Below the pieces are notes generated by a model, which did no database searches, was not told the origin of the DNA, and saw only the letters and a program-made list of their open reading frames with translations. From Clostridia bacterium (GTDB lineage: Bacteria; Bacillota; Clostridia; Oscillospirales; Acutalibacteraceae), in assembly GCA_017935325.1 (NCBI GenBank), contig JAGBHV010000073.1, forward strand, positions 44,371 to 108,370: a stretch of DNA of 64,000 nucleotides, in the 5' to 3' direction. Within the stretch, counting starts at the first letter, position 1. Each line of letters opens with the position of its first letter. This document shows positions 36,534 to 44,703 of this stretch, piece by piece. The position numbers were made by a program, and so were the translations under genes.

Positions 36534-38379
36534 TATTCTTCGCTGCCTTGTTTTTGTAGTTTTTTGCACGATTATCAGAATTTTTCTGATAAGTGCCTTT
36601 AATAAGACATTTTTCGCCGTTACCTATCAGGTCTGTACGGTGTGCTTTTTTCAATGCTTCTTCAACAAGACTTCTGTTCTTCGGGTTATAGCTTTGCAAA
36701 AGTGCACGCTGAAGCGCTTTATCGTGAGAATTTTTAGCAACATAAACTTCCTTTAAAGTGTACGGGTCAAGACCTGTATAGAACATACATGTTGAAACTG
36801 TACCCGGTGTGGGATAAAAATCCTGCACCTGTTCAGGTTTTATGTGTTCCTTTTTCAGAAATTGTGCAAGCTCAATGGCATCATCAAGAGTGCTGCCCGG
36901 ATGAGATGACATAAGATAGGGCACAAGATACTGCTCTTTTCCTATTTTTTTATTTATTGCAAAATATTCACGTGAAAACTTGATATAAGCTTCAATATGA
37001 GGCTTGCCCATATAGTCAAGCACACTTGCACTGCAATGCTCGGGAGCAACTTTAAGCTGACCGCTTGTGTGATGCTCAACCAATTCACGGAAGAAAGTTT
37101 TATCTCTGTCTTCAAGAAGATAATCAAATCGGATACCTGAACGGATGAAAACTTTTTTGACTTTGGGTAATTTTCTCAATGTTCTTAATATATCAAGATA
37201 TTCCTCGTGATTTGAAACAAGTTGCTTGCACGGTGTGGGAGCAAGGCATTTCTTGCCCTTACAAAGACCGTGTTCAAGCTGTTTGTCGCAAGAAGGTCTG
37301 CGGAAATTTGCGGTAGGACCGCCCACGTCGTGGATATAGCCTTTGAAATCTTTGAGTCCGGTAAGCTTTTTCGCTTCTTCAATTATAGATTCTTTACTTC
37401 TTGTGGTAATAAATCTACCCTGATGAAACGCAAGAGAACAGAAATTACATGCACCGAAGCAGCCTCTGTTATGTGTAATTGAAAATTTAACCTCGGCTAT
37501 TCCGGGGACACCGCCCTCTTCTTCATATGAGGGATGATAATTTCTTTCGTACGGCAAAGAATACACCCAGTCAAGCTCTTCTGTAGTAAGCGGAGGCATA
37601 GGCACATTCTGAATAAGCATTTTATCTCCGTGACGCTGCTTAATCATTTTCCCTCTGATATGGTCCTGCTCATCAAGCTGAATTCTGTTTGCAATAGCGT
37701 ACTCACGCTTTGAATTGACAACATTCTTATATGACGGACATTCAACACCCGTATACGGTGTATCTTTTGTATCGATAAGGCAGCAAGTACCTTTAATATC
37801 AGTCATAGTGCTGATGCTTTCACCGTTTTTAAGTCTTTCGGCAATTTCGATAGTCTGATTTTCACCCATACCATAGCTTAACAGGTCTGCACCTGATTCC
37901 ACAAGAATTGAAGGCTTTACGCAATCATCCCAATAGTCATAATGGGCAAATCTTCTTAAAGATGCTTCAAGACCTCCGATAATTATGGGACTGTCAGGAT
38001 AAATCTCACGGATTTTTTTGCAGTAAACAATTACTGCTCTGTCGGGACGTTTTCCTGCTTTTCCGCCGGGAGTGTAAGCATCATCGCTTCTTTTCTTTTT
38101 TGCAGCAGTATAGTGAGCCACCATACTGTCAATGTTGCCTGAAGTTACCATAAAGCCTAATCTGGGCTTCCCGAAAATCTTGAAAGCCTGATTGTTATTC
38201 CAATCAGGCTGACTTATAATTCCGACCTTGTAACCTTTAGCTTCCAACACTCTTGAAATTATAGATACACCAAAGCTGGGATGGTCAACGTAAGCGTCAC
38301 CCGTTACATAAACAAAGTCAACGCTGTCCCATCCTCTTTGCTTTGCTTCATCTGCTGTGATAGGTAAAAAGTTACTCAT
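36511..38379 (-). CDS. YgiQ-family radical SAM protein
   Basis: This 622-residue protein has the YgiQ N-terminal domain ([29 protein letters not shown]), a cobalamin-domain-like region, and a radical SAM core with C-x3-C-x2-C in [14 protein letters not shown] Cys-rich segment [15 protein letters not shown] follows. The C-terminus is strongly basic (GRKKKK). The function of the family is not established. Its RBS (GATGAGGA) lies in the last codons of ftsK, and its 3' end overlaps the MBL gene, so it is embedded in the operon. Confidence 0.9.
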   Translation of the reverse strand: MSNFLPITADEAKQRGWDSVDFVYVTGDAYVDHPSFGVSIISRVLEAKGYKVGIISQPDWNNNQAFKIFGKPRLGFMVTSGNIDSMVAHYTAAKKKRSDDAYTPGGKAGKRPDRAVIVYCKKIREIYPDSPIIIGGLEASLRRFAHYDYWDDCVKPSILVESGADLLSYGMGENQTIEIAERLKNGESISTMTDIKGTCCLIDTKDTPYTGVECPSYKNVVNSKREYAIANRIQLDEQDHIRGKMIKQRHGDKMLIQNVPMPPLTTEELDWVYSLPYERNYHPSYEEEGGVPGIAEVKFSITHNRGCFGACNFCSLAFHQGRFITTRSKESIIEEAKKLTGLKDFKGYIHDVGGPTANFRRPSCDKQLEHGLCKGKKCLAPTPCKQLVSNHEEYLDILRTLRKLPKVKKVFIRSGIRFDYLLEDRDKTFFRELVEHHTSGQLKVAPEHCSASVLDYMGKPHIEAYIKFSREYFAINKKIGKEQYLVPYLMSSHPGSTLDDAIELAQFLKKEHIKPEQVQDFYPTPGTVSTCMFYTGLDPYTLKEVYVAKNSHDKALQRALLQSYNPKNRSLVEEALKKAHRTDLIGNGEKCLIKGTYQKNSDNRAKNYKNKAAKNNGRKKKK

Positions 38380-38382
38380 TAT

Positions 38383-41064
38383 TTAAAAATCCTCATCGTT
38401 ATAATCTTCTTCGGATTCAGGCTGTGAGCCTGACTTATTCATGTTGATTTTACCGTCAGTTGAAAGTGCATTCATTTCCATGTATTCCTGTTTTGAAAGC
38501 AGAACCTTTCTCGGTTTTGCACCTTCTGACGGACCTATGATGCCTCTTTCTTCAAGGTCATCGATAATTCTTGACGCTCTTGCATAACCGAGCTTGAGTT
38601 TTTTCTGAAGCATCGTAGTTGATGCTGCCTGCATGTCAACAACAACTCTTATTGCATCGGGAAGCATTTCGTCTGCATCGTCATCATCGTCATCTTCAAC
38701 ATCATAACCTGCACGCTTTTTCTCATTGACTGAATGTTTTTCAATTTCTTCAATGATATCCTCATCATAAGAGCCTTCTTTCTGACTCTTGATGAAATCA
38801 ACTACATTCTCAACTTCTGCATCAGAAAGGAATGCACCCTGAACACGCAAGGGTTTTGACATTCCCACAGGATTAAAGAGCATATCACCGTTGCCGAGAA
38901 GTTTTTCTGCACCTGCAGTATCAATAATTGTACGCGAGTCAATCTGTGATGAAACAGAAAGAGAAATTCGGCTGGGAATGTTTGCCTTGATAACACCTGT
39001 GATTACGTTAACTGAAGGTCTCTGCGTTGCAATAACAAGATGCATACCTGCAGCACGTGCCATCTGCGCAAGGCGGCAGATTGAATCTTCAACTTCATTG
39101 GGGGCTGCCATCATAAGGTCTGACAATTCGTCAATAAATATTACAATCTGGGGCATTTTGGGAATATCGGGATTTGCTTCACAGAACTTGTTATAGCCCT
39201 TGATATTTCTTACATTTCTTTCTGAGAAAAGCTTATATCTGTTAAGCATTTCCGTAACTGCCCATGCAAGGGCACCAGCAGCTTTTCTCGGGTCAGAAAC
39301 AACAGGAACAAGCAAATGAGGAATGCCGTTATAAACAGTAAATTCAACCTGCTTCGGGTCTATCATAAGAAGCTTTACTTCATCAGGTGTTGCGTTATAA
39401 AGCAAGCTCACAATCATAGAGTTAATACATACAGATTTACCTGAACCTGTTGTACCTGCAATAAGAAGATGGGGCATTTTTGCAATATCAGCACAGATAA
39501 TGTTACCTGTAATATCTTTACCGAGAGCAACGTTAAGCTTTGAATCTGATTTTCTGTATTCAGCGGTATCAATAATTTCTTTAAGCAGAACCATAGTACG
39601 GTTTCTGTTGGGAATTTCAATACCTACTGCAGATTTATTGGGAATAGGCGCTTCAATTCTGACACCTGAAGCCGCCATATTCATTGCAATATCGTTTGAA
39701 AGTCCTGTAATTTTGCTGATTCTTACACCGGGAGCCGGCTGAATTTCATAACGCGTAACAGACGGACCTCTGCAGATTTCACAGATTTTTGCATCAACAC
39801 CGAAGTTTTTAAGCACATCAATAAGATGCTGTCCGTTTGATTGAAGTTCTTTTGAATAATCAACCTTCTGTGAACCGTCGGGAGTTGAAAGGCAGCTCAT
39901 GGGCGGATATTTATAAGGCTTTGATTTACCTGAACGTGTTGACACAAAAGCTGTTTCAGACACTTCAAAGGCGTTTGCCTGCTTTTGTGATTTAGGCTCT
40001 GTTTTCCTTGTAGCCTGCCTGATAACGGGAGGTTTTTCCTGAATTTCAGGCTGAACAACCTCAACTTCAGGCGTTTCTTCAACAACACTTCTGCCATCTT
40101 CTACATAGTCAATATCAAGAGCTCTGATTCTATTTCGTTTTTTTGATATGCCCGTGCTTCCGCCTTTTACGCCCGTAATTACGGGTGGCATAACAATTTC
40201 TGACGGGTCAAAAGAATAATCCTCAATATCATCAACTTCAGGAGGAATGATAGGACTGTCTTCGCGAACCTCTTCTTCAACCGGAATAAATTCATCAGGA
40301 TAATCGGGGGTAAAATCAACCCCTCTGTCGTCAAAAATCTCTTCGGCTTCTCTTCTTGCGTATTCTTCGTTTTCAAGTCTTCTTCTCTCTTTATGCTCCG
40401 CAATTTTATCTCCCGCTTTTTTTACGGGTTTTTCAACAGTACCGATAAGCTTTGCAAGAGAAGTACCTGTAAGAATCATAAGAGTACCGAAAGAAATTAT
40501 CGATACAAGCACAACGGCAGGTGCTTTTGCACCGCAGGCAAGAACTATTCCGCCGCCGAGAATCGCACCGAATAAACCGCCGTTACTGATTGCCAGACCC
40601 TGCTCATAAACGTCGGAAATCTGCTCTAAAATAGTATAATTTTCAAAATAATCAAAATCGTTTGCTACTATATGTATGAAACTTGAAAGAAAGAGAATAA
40701 ACACGGATACACCGATAATACGCCCTATATTCCCCTTCTCATAAAGTTTTTCCCTTGCACAAAGTATTGCAACATAACCCAACAACACAGGCATAAGAAA
40801 TGCCAACACACCGAATGTGCCAAATAATACCTGCTGCCTGATAATTTCCCAGACAGAGCCGCCGGGTATTACGCAAAAAGCCAAAAGAAGCAAAGCTGAA
40901 CAAAAGAGAATCACGCTGAGCATCTGCATAGAAATGCCGCTTTTTTCCTGAGGTTCAGGCTTTACTTTTGCTTTTTCAGTCTGAGGAGAAGCCTTTTTCT
41001 TTGTCTGAGGCTTTGAGTTTGTTGCTTTTTTGGCAGGTTGCGTTTTTTTCTTTGCATTTGCCAT
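38383..41064 (-). CDS. ftsK: FtsK/SpoIIIE DNA translocase
   Basis: This 893-residue septal motor pumps chromosome DNA at division or into the forespore. A basic N-terminus ([10 protein letters not shown]) is followed by four membrane helices (about 50-200), an acidic/Pro-rich linker (about 240-380) and the RecA-like motor with Walker [10 protein letters not shown] and Walker [15 protein letters not shown]. The C-terminal gamma winged helix ([20 protein letters not shown]) reads orientation sequences. A poly-Asp stretch (DDDDDD) near the end is unusual but not alarming. ATG 41064 has AAAGGA 9 nt upstream and lies 89 bp inside tepA in another frame. Confidence 0.95.
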   Translation of the reverse strand: MANAKKKTQPAKKATNSKPQTKKKASPQTEKAKVKPEPQEKSGISMQMLSVILFCSALLLLAFCVIPGGSVWEIIRQQVLFGTFGVLAFLMPVLLGYVAILCAREKLYEKGNIGRIIGVSVFILFLSSFIHIVANDFDYFENYTILEQISDVYEQGLAISNGGLFGAILGGGIVLACGAKAPAVVLVSIISFGTLMILTGTSLAKLIGTVEKPVKKAGDKIAEHKERRRLENEEYARREAEEIFDDRGVDFTPDYPDEFIPVEEEVREDSPIIPPEVDDIEDYSFDPSEIVMPPVITGVKGGSTGISKKRNRIRALDIDYVEDGRSVVEETPEVEVVQPEIQEKPPVIRQATRKTEPKSQKQANAFEVSETAFVSTRSGKSKPYKYPPMSCLSTPDGSQKVDYSKELQSNGQHLIDVLKNFGVDAKICEICRGPSVTRYEIQPAPGVRISKITGLSNDIAMNMAASGVRIEAPIPNKSAVGIEIPNRNRTMVLLKEIIDTAEYRKSDSKLNVALGKDITGNIICADIAKMPHLLIAGTTGSGKSVCINSMIVSLLYNATPDEVKLLMIDPKQVEFTVYNGIPHLLVPVVSDPRKAAGALAWAVTEMLNRYKLFSERNVRNIKGYNKFCEANPDIPKMPQIVIFIDELSDLMMAAPNEVEDSICRLAQMARAAGMHLVIATQRPSVNVITGVIKANIPSRISLSVSSQIDSRTIIDTAGAEKLLGNGDMLFNPVGMSKPLRVQGAFLSDAEVENVVDFIKSQKEGSYDEDIIEEIEKHSVNEKKRAGYDVEDDDDDDADEMLPDAIRVVVDMQAASTTMLQKKLKLGYARASRIIDDLEERGIIGPSEGAKPRKVLLSKQEYMEMNALSTDGKINMNKSGSQPESEEDYNDEDF

Positions 41065-41773
41065 TTTTCATTTTCCTTTCAGTTATCAGTTTATCCAATT
41101 CCTGCAATGCATCTGAAAGAGAGCCTATTTCATCAATAAGACCGTATTTTACTGCGTCTTTTCCGCCGAGAATAGTACCGACATCGGTAACAAGCTCCCC
41201 TGTTTCAAGCATGAGTTTTCTGAACGTATTATCGTCTATTTCCGAATTTGAACATACAAAGCTTACAATTCTTTCCTGCATCTGCAAAAAATATTCAAGC
41301 ATCTGCGGAACACCGATTACAAGGCCGTTTGTTCTGACCGGATGAACAGTCATTGTAGCAGAAGGCACGATAAATGATTTATTTGCCGCTACAGCAAGGG
41401 GCACACCGATAGAATGTCCTCCGCCGAGCACTAACGACACACTCGGAGTTTTCATCCCTGAAATCAGTTCAGCTATTGCAAGTCCCGCTTCAATATCACC
41501 GCCGACAGTATTGAGAATCAGAAAAAGACCGTCAATTTCGTCGCTTTCTTCTACTGCGATAAGCTGGGGAATGATATGCTCATACTTTGTGGTTTTAGTC
41601 TGCTGAGAAGCCGTATAATGCCCCTCAATCTGACCGATAATTGTGATGCAATGAATTAAATGAGAGTTCTTTTTAACAGTTATCGACCCTGTGTCAAACA
41701 CCTGCTTTACTGTGTTCTCAAAAATGCCGTCTTCAGTGTTTTCTTCCTGATTTACATATGAATTTTCTGACAT
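40976..41773 (-). CDS. tepA: ClpP-class protease, TepA/YlfH type
   Basis: This is a 265-residue protein with a ClpP/crotonase fold. [37 protein letters not shown] (Ser in the nucleophile region) and [12 protein letters not shown] match the cytoplasmic TepA group, which in Bacillus is encoded next to spoIIIE. An HTH-like or acidic N-terminal tail precedes the domain. The last 29 codons overlap ftsK. It is the first gene of the operon and has a promoter at 41835-41863 and GGAGGG upstream. The substrate is unknown; a role in protein secretion was proposed for TepA. Confidence 0.87.
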   Translation of the reverse strand: MSENSYVNQEENTEDGIFENTVKQVFDTGSITVKKNSHLIHCITIIGQIEGHYTASQQTKTTKYEHIIPQLIAVEESDEIDGLFLILNTVGGDIEAGLAIAELISGMKTPSVSLVLGGGHSIGVPLAVAANKSFIVPSATMTVHPVRTNGLVIGVPQMLEYFLQMQERIVSFVCSNSEIDDNTFRKLMLETGELVTDVGTILGGKDAVKYGLIDEIGSLSDALQELDKLITERKMKNGKCKEKNATCQKSNKLKASDKEKGFSSD

Positions 41774-41834
41774 TTAAAATCCCTCCAAATCGGTTTATTT
41801 TGCCCGTTCCGGAGATAAAAATGCATTACAATAT

Positions 41835-41863
41835 ATAATAACATTTTTTTATTCTTTTTTCAA
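41835..41863 (-). promoter_or_regulatory. Promoter of the tepA-ftsK-mnmA operon
   Basis: On the minus strand, TTGAAA (41863-41858), a 17-bp spacer and TATTAT (41840-41835) lie between the EamA stop and the tepA start. The leader is about 55 nt. Confidence 0.6.
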
Positions 41864-41880
41864 GGGAAAACAGAAAAACG

Positions 41881-42756
41881 TTACTGCAAAACTGCCACTA
41901 CAATTCCCGCAATAATTACACACGCACAGAAAAGTTTATAGAGTATTCTTTTTTCTTTAAAAATAAATTTACCGCCCAGAATAACAACTATACAGCTTAT
42001 CTGCTTTATAAGAGTCATAAGTGTCACGGTGCAATTCGGGTCGTTATTGGCAATAAATAATGCTTTGTCGCCTATAACAAGAGTTATGCTCATAAGATAT
42101 ATCCACTTGTTTTTCAGAGCCGATTTAAGATTGATTTCAGTTTTCGTAAAAATTATATAGAGAGCATAGAAAATAACAAGAAAAAGCATATACCAGAACT
42201 GAAGCTGATTGGAAGTAAGGTCGCCTTTTCTCATCAATATTTTATCAAGTGCGCCTGAAAGAGCTGTCAGCGCACAACCTGAAAAAGCAATAAAAATTGT
42301 TTTTATATCAACTTTTTCTTTATCTGATTTGTTTTTTGAAAACGGCTTGAATTTCAGAAGCAAAAGCCCTGCCGAAACAAGGGACAAACCGATTATATGC
42401 ATATATCCTATGGTTTCACCTACAAGGAAAATGCCATACAAGGTCGAAAATAAAATTCTTGACAAATCAAGCACGCCGTAAAGACTTACAGGCATTTTCG
42501 AAAGTGCTCGGAATGAACATATCCAAGCTATAAAAATCACAAATGATTTTATAACAATCAAGTACATATAATTCCAGTTTTCGAGACTGAAAGCCTGCCC
42601 CGCGTAAGGCAGAACAATGACAAAAGACAATGCAACATAAATAAACAAAGTTTCCATTACGGAGCTTTGCTTCATTGCAAATTTTTTGAAAATTTCACGC
42701 GTACCTTTGCATATACCGTAAACCGCTACAAGTGCTATCCATAAATAACTGCTCAT
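41881..42756 (-). CDS. EamA/DMT-superfamily permease
   Basis: This 291-residue membrane protein has ten hydrophobic segments in two five-helix halves, the drug/metabolite transporter layout. Conserved points are RALSKMPVSLYGVLDLSRIL at the end of the first half and FIFKEKR near the end of the second. Members export or import amino acids, purines, sugars or other metabolites; the substrate is not evident. ATG 42756 has AGAGGTG upstream. No terminator was seen between it and the tepA promoter, so some read-through is possible. Confidence 0.85.
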   Translation of the reverse strand: MSSYLWIALVAVYGICKGTREIFKKFAMKQSSVMETLFIYVALSFVIVLPYAGQAFSLENWNYMYLIVIKSFVIFIAWICSFRALSKMPVSLYGVLDLSRILFSTLYGIFLVGETIGYMHIIGLSLVSAGLLLLKFKPFSKNKSDKEKVDIKTIFIAFSGCALTALSGALDKILMRKGDLTSNQLQFWYMLFLVIFYALYIIFTKTEINLKSALKNKWIYLMSITLVIGDKALFIANNDPNCTVTLMTLIKQISCIVVILGGKFIFKEKRILYKLFCACVIIAGIVVAVLQ

Positions 42757-42886
42757 TTTTACACCTCTTTACCCTAAAAATCTACCACCGAATGCGGTTT
42801 TTGTCAATCAAATGGACAAAATATAGTGGTCAAAAGGGTCAAAATGTGAATATTTTTGATAAATTTAAAAAATTCACAAAAAACAC

Positions 42887-42915
42887 TTGCATTTTTTGTA
42901 AAATACATATATAAT
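42887..42915 (+). promoter_or_regulatory. rpmB promoter
   Basis: TTGCAT (42887-42892), a 17-bp spacer and TATAAT (42910-42915) lie 43 bp before the rpmB ATG. Confidence 0.7.
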
Positions 42916-42958
42916 ATTAAACGTTGTAAATCAGATATTAAAAAAGGAGGTGCGACAA

Positions 42959-43147
42959 ATGGCAAAATGTGAATACTGCGGAAAGAGCGTTTCTTTCGGT
43001 ATCAAAGTTTCCCATTCACACAGAAGATCAAACAGAACATGGAAGCCCAACATCATGCGTGTTAAGGCTGTTGTTAACGGTACTCCCAAAAGAGTTTATG
43101 TATGCTCTCGTTGCTTACGCTCCGGTAAGGTAACTCGTGCTGTGTGA
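42959..43147 (+). CDS. rpmB: 50S ribosomal protein L28, zinc-binding form
   Basis: This 62-residue basic protein begins MAKCEYCGKSVSFGIKVSHS and contains RSNRTWKPNIMRV. Two CxxC pairs (CEYC and CSRC) make it a C+ (zinc-ribbon) L28. AAAGGAGG lies 8 nt before ATG 42959; a GTG three codons upstream is inside the spacer. It stands alone between its promoter and a strong terminator, divergent from the EamA gene. Confidence 0.96.
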   Translation: MAKCEYCGKSVSFGIKVSHSHRRSNRTWKPNIMRVKAVVNGTPKRVYVCSRCLRSGKVTRAV

Positions 43148-43187
43148 TTTTAAGGCACTTCGTTGTTCTTAAACAAAATCAAGAATT

Positions 43188-43220
43188 AAAGCTCCGTAAA
43201 ATTGCGGAGCTTTTTTCTTT
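43188..43220 (+). terminator. rpmB terminator
   Basis: AAAGCTCCG (43188-43196) and CGGAGCTTT (43205-43213) form a perfect stem followed by TTTCTTTTC. Confidence 0.85.
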
Positions 43221-43234
43221 TCTTCGTACATAGC

Positions 43235-43265
43235 AAAATCCCGTAAGGAACAACCTTACGGGATT
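43235..43265 (-). terminator. Terminator of the lost minus-strand gene
   Basis: AATCCCGTAAGG (43237-43248), a 5-nt loop and CCTTACGGGATT (43254-43265) form a perfect 12-bp stem. On the minus strand it follows the relic stop codon at 43284-43282 by 16 bp and is followed by TTTT. It could also serve rpmB as a second terminator. Confidence 0.7.
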
Positions 43266-43281
43266 CTTTATTTAATACAGA

Positions 43282-43317
43282 TTAATACCATATCCAAACA
43301 AAGAGAATAATTATAAT
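43282..43317 (-). pseudogene. Relic: last 11 codons of a lost surface-protein gene
   Basis: Read on the minus strand, these 36 bases give IIIILFVWIWY then TAA. This matches the C-terminal tail of the NlpC/P60 surface protein (IIIIVFFGWIWYI) both in protein and largely in DNA (ATTATAAT near the start, TTTGGATATGGTA near the end). A good terminator follows. Upstream the frame is closed at once by TAA at 43320-43318, exactly where repeat block III begins. So only the 3' end of a gene remains. A chance match is possible because the segment is short, but the stop and terminator context argues against it. Confidence 0.6.
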
Positions 43318-43759
43318 TTATCGCTATGTCTAAAACGTTATTGTAGGGCGGGGCTTGCTCCCGCCGTTTGTTATTTTGCGTAAGATTTGGCGGCAGGACC
43401 AAGGCCCTGCCCTACGAGTGTTAAAATTAAATTGAGATTTCGTAGGGGTCGGCGTCCTCGACGACCCGTTAAATTATGCGTGATTTTCAGGCGGACGCCC
43501 AATGGGCGCCCCTACGATAAAAAATTAACTGCACGACAAATTATAATTTATATGTGCCAAGTGAAAAGTTGAAAATGGCCCCCTTGCCTAAAGGGGGCTG
43601 TCAAAACCGTAGGTTTTGACTGGGGGAGATTGCAAAAAAGTTTAATGAAATCAATGTAATAATATCCCTCCGTCTTTTTTGTGCAAGCACAAAAAATCCA
43701 CCTCCCTTTAGGCAAGGGAGGCGTTGCTCAGTTTTAATTGCACAATAAATTATAATTTA
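43308..43759. repeat. Mosaic palindromic repeat block III
   Basis: AT palindromes lie at 43308-43320, 43538-43550 and 43746-43759. Between the first two are modules D (43341-43366), C (43391-43416), B (43441-43467) and A (43492-43516), the inverse complement of an A-B-C-D series. The second part (43551-43745) holds four more hairpins: GCCCCCTT with AAAGGGGGC, GTCAAAACC with GGTTTTGAC, TTTTTTGTGC with GCACAAAAAA, and CCTCCCTT with AAGGGAGG. No gene was found in the 43.15-43.80 kb stretch apart from the relic at 43282-43317. Confidence 0.88.
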
Positions 43760-43774
43760 CATTTATATAACAAC

Positions 43775-43801
43775 AAAAGCTCTCCGAAACGGAGAGCTTT
43801 T
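43775..43801 (-). terminator. Terminator of nanA and the polC operon
   Basis: AAAAGCTCTCCG (43775-43786), loop AAA, CGGAGAGCTTTT (43790-43801). The perfect 12-bp stem lies 5 bp past the nanA stop on the minus strand and ends in TTTT. Confidence 0.85.
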
Positions 43802-43806
43802 AAAGT

Positions 43807-44679
43807 TTAAAGGAGATATTCAACCTTGCTTCTGAGGAATGCTTTCTGTTCGTCATTAAGTCCTTTGAAGGGTTTTCTGGGTGTGCCGAAATCCATTCCC
43901 ATCATGTTGAGGATTTCTTTTTCACCTGCAAAAACTCCAACCTTACAAAGGGCATCAATAATGTCGTTTGCTTCTTTCTGAAGTTCCTGACATCTTGCGA
44001 GATTACCCTCTTTAAAGCATTTATACATTTCAACATATTTTTCTGCAAAACAGTTATATGTGCTTCCGATACCGCCGTCAGCACCCATTGTAAGACCTGA
44101 GAGAAGAAGTTCATCAAAGCCATTGAAAACAACCTTATCAGGATATTTGGCTTTGAGTCTTTCAAGGCCGAAGAAATCGTTTGATGTGTATTTAACGCCC
44201 ATAAAGCGGTCGCTTTCAAGGAATTCTGACAAGCCGTCAACGCCAAGCTTTGAATTTACAAGCACAGGCACATAATAAAGAAGCATAGGAACAGATGTAT
44301 TGTTTGCAATATCAAAGTAGAAATCCCTGATTTCGTCATAGCTGAAACCATAGTAGAAGGGAGCAACTGATGATACTGCATCAAAGCCTACGCTTTCTGC
44401 ATACTGTGCAAGGTCAAGAGTAAGCTTTGTGCCGATAGCGCCTACATGTGCAATAAGGTTAACTCTGCCTTTTACGATGTCAGATACAAGCTTGTAAACT
44501 TCTTTTCTTTCTTCATGTGAAAGAAGGAATGCTTCACCTGTGCTGCCGCCGACATAAAAGCCGTCGACACCCTTGGCGATATTCATTTCAATAAGTTTTT
44601 CAAGTGACTTTTCATTGATTCTGTCGTTCTCATCATAGGGAGTGAGAAGTGCCGGATAAATACCTTTGAAATCTTTCAT
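43807..44679 (-). CDS. nanA: N-acetylneuraminate lyase
   Basis: This 290-residue class I aldolase of the DapA/NanA family cleaves sialic acid to N-acetylmannosamine and pyruvate. GIYPALLTPYDENDRINE, the pyruvate-binding GGSTGEAFLLS, a Tyr in LLYYVPV, and the Schiff-base Lys in FMGVKYTSNDFFGLE (near 160) fit NAL better than dihydrodipicolinate synthase. The ATG at 44679 has AAAGGA 8 nt upstream. It begins 24 bp after the polC stop with no terminator between, so it appears to ride on the housekeeping operon. No other sialic acid genes are in the window. Confidence 0.88.
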   Translation of the reverse strand: MKDFKGIYPALLTPYDENDRINEKSLEKLIEMNIAKGVDGFYVGGSTGEAFLLSHEERKEVYKLVSDIVKGRVNLIAHVGAIGTKLTLDLAQYAESVGFDAVSSVAPFYYGFSYDEIRDFYFDIANNTSVPMLLYYVPVLVNSKLGVDGLSEFLESDRFMGVKYTSNDFFGLERLKAKYPDKVVFNGFDELLLSGLTMGADGGIGSTYNCFAEKYVEMYKCFKEGNLARCQELQKEANDIIDALCKVGVFAGEKEILNMMGMDFGTPRKPFKGLNDEQKAFLRSKVEYLL

Positions 44680-44703
44680 TTTAATCATCCTTTTATTTAA
44701 ATT

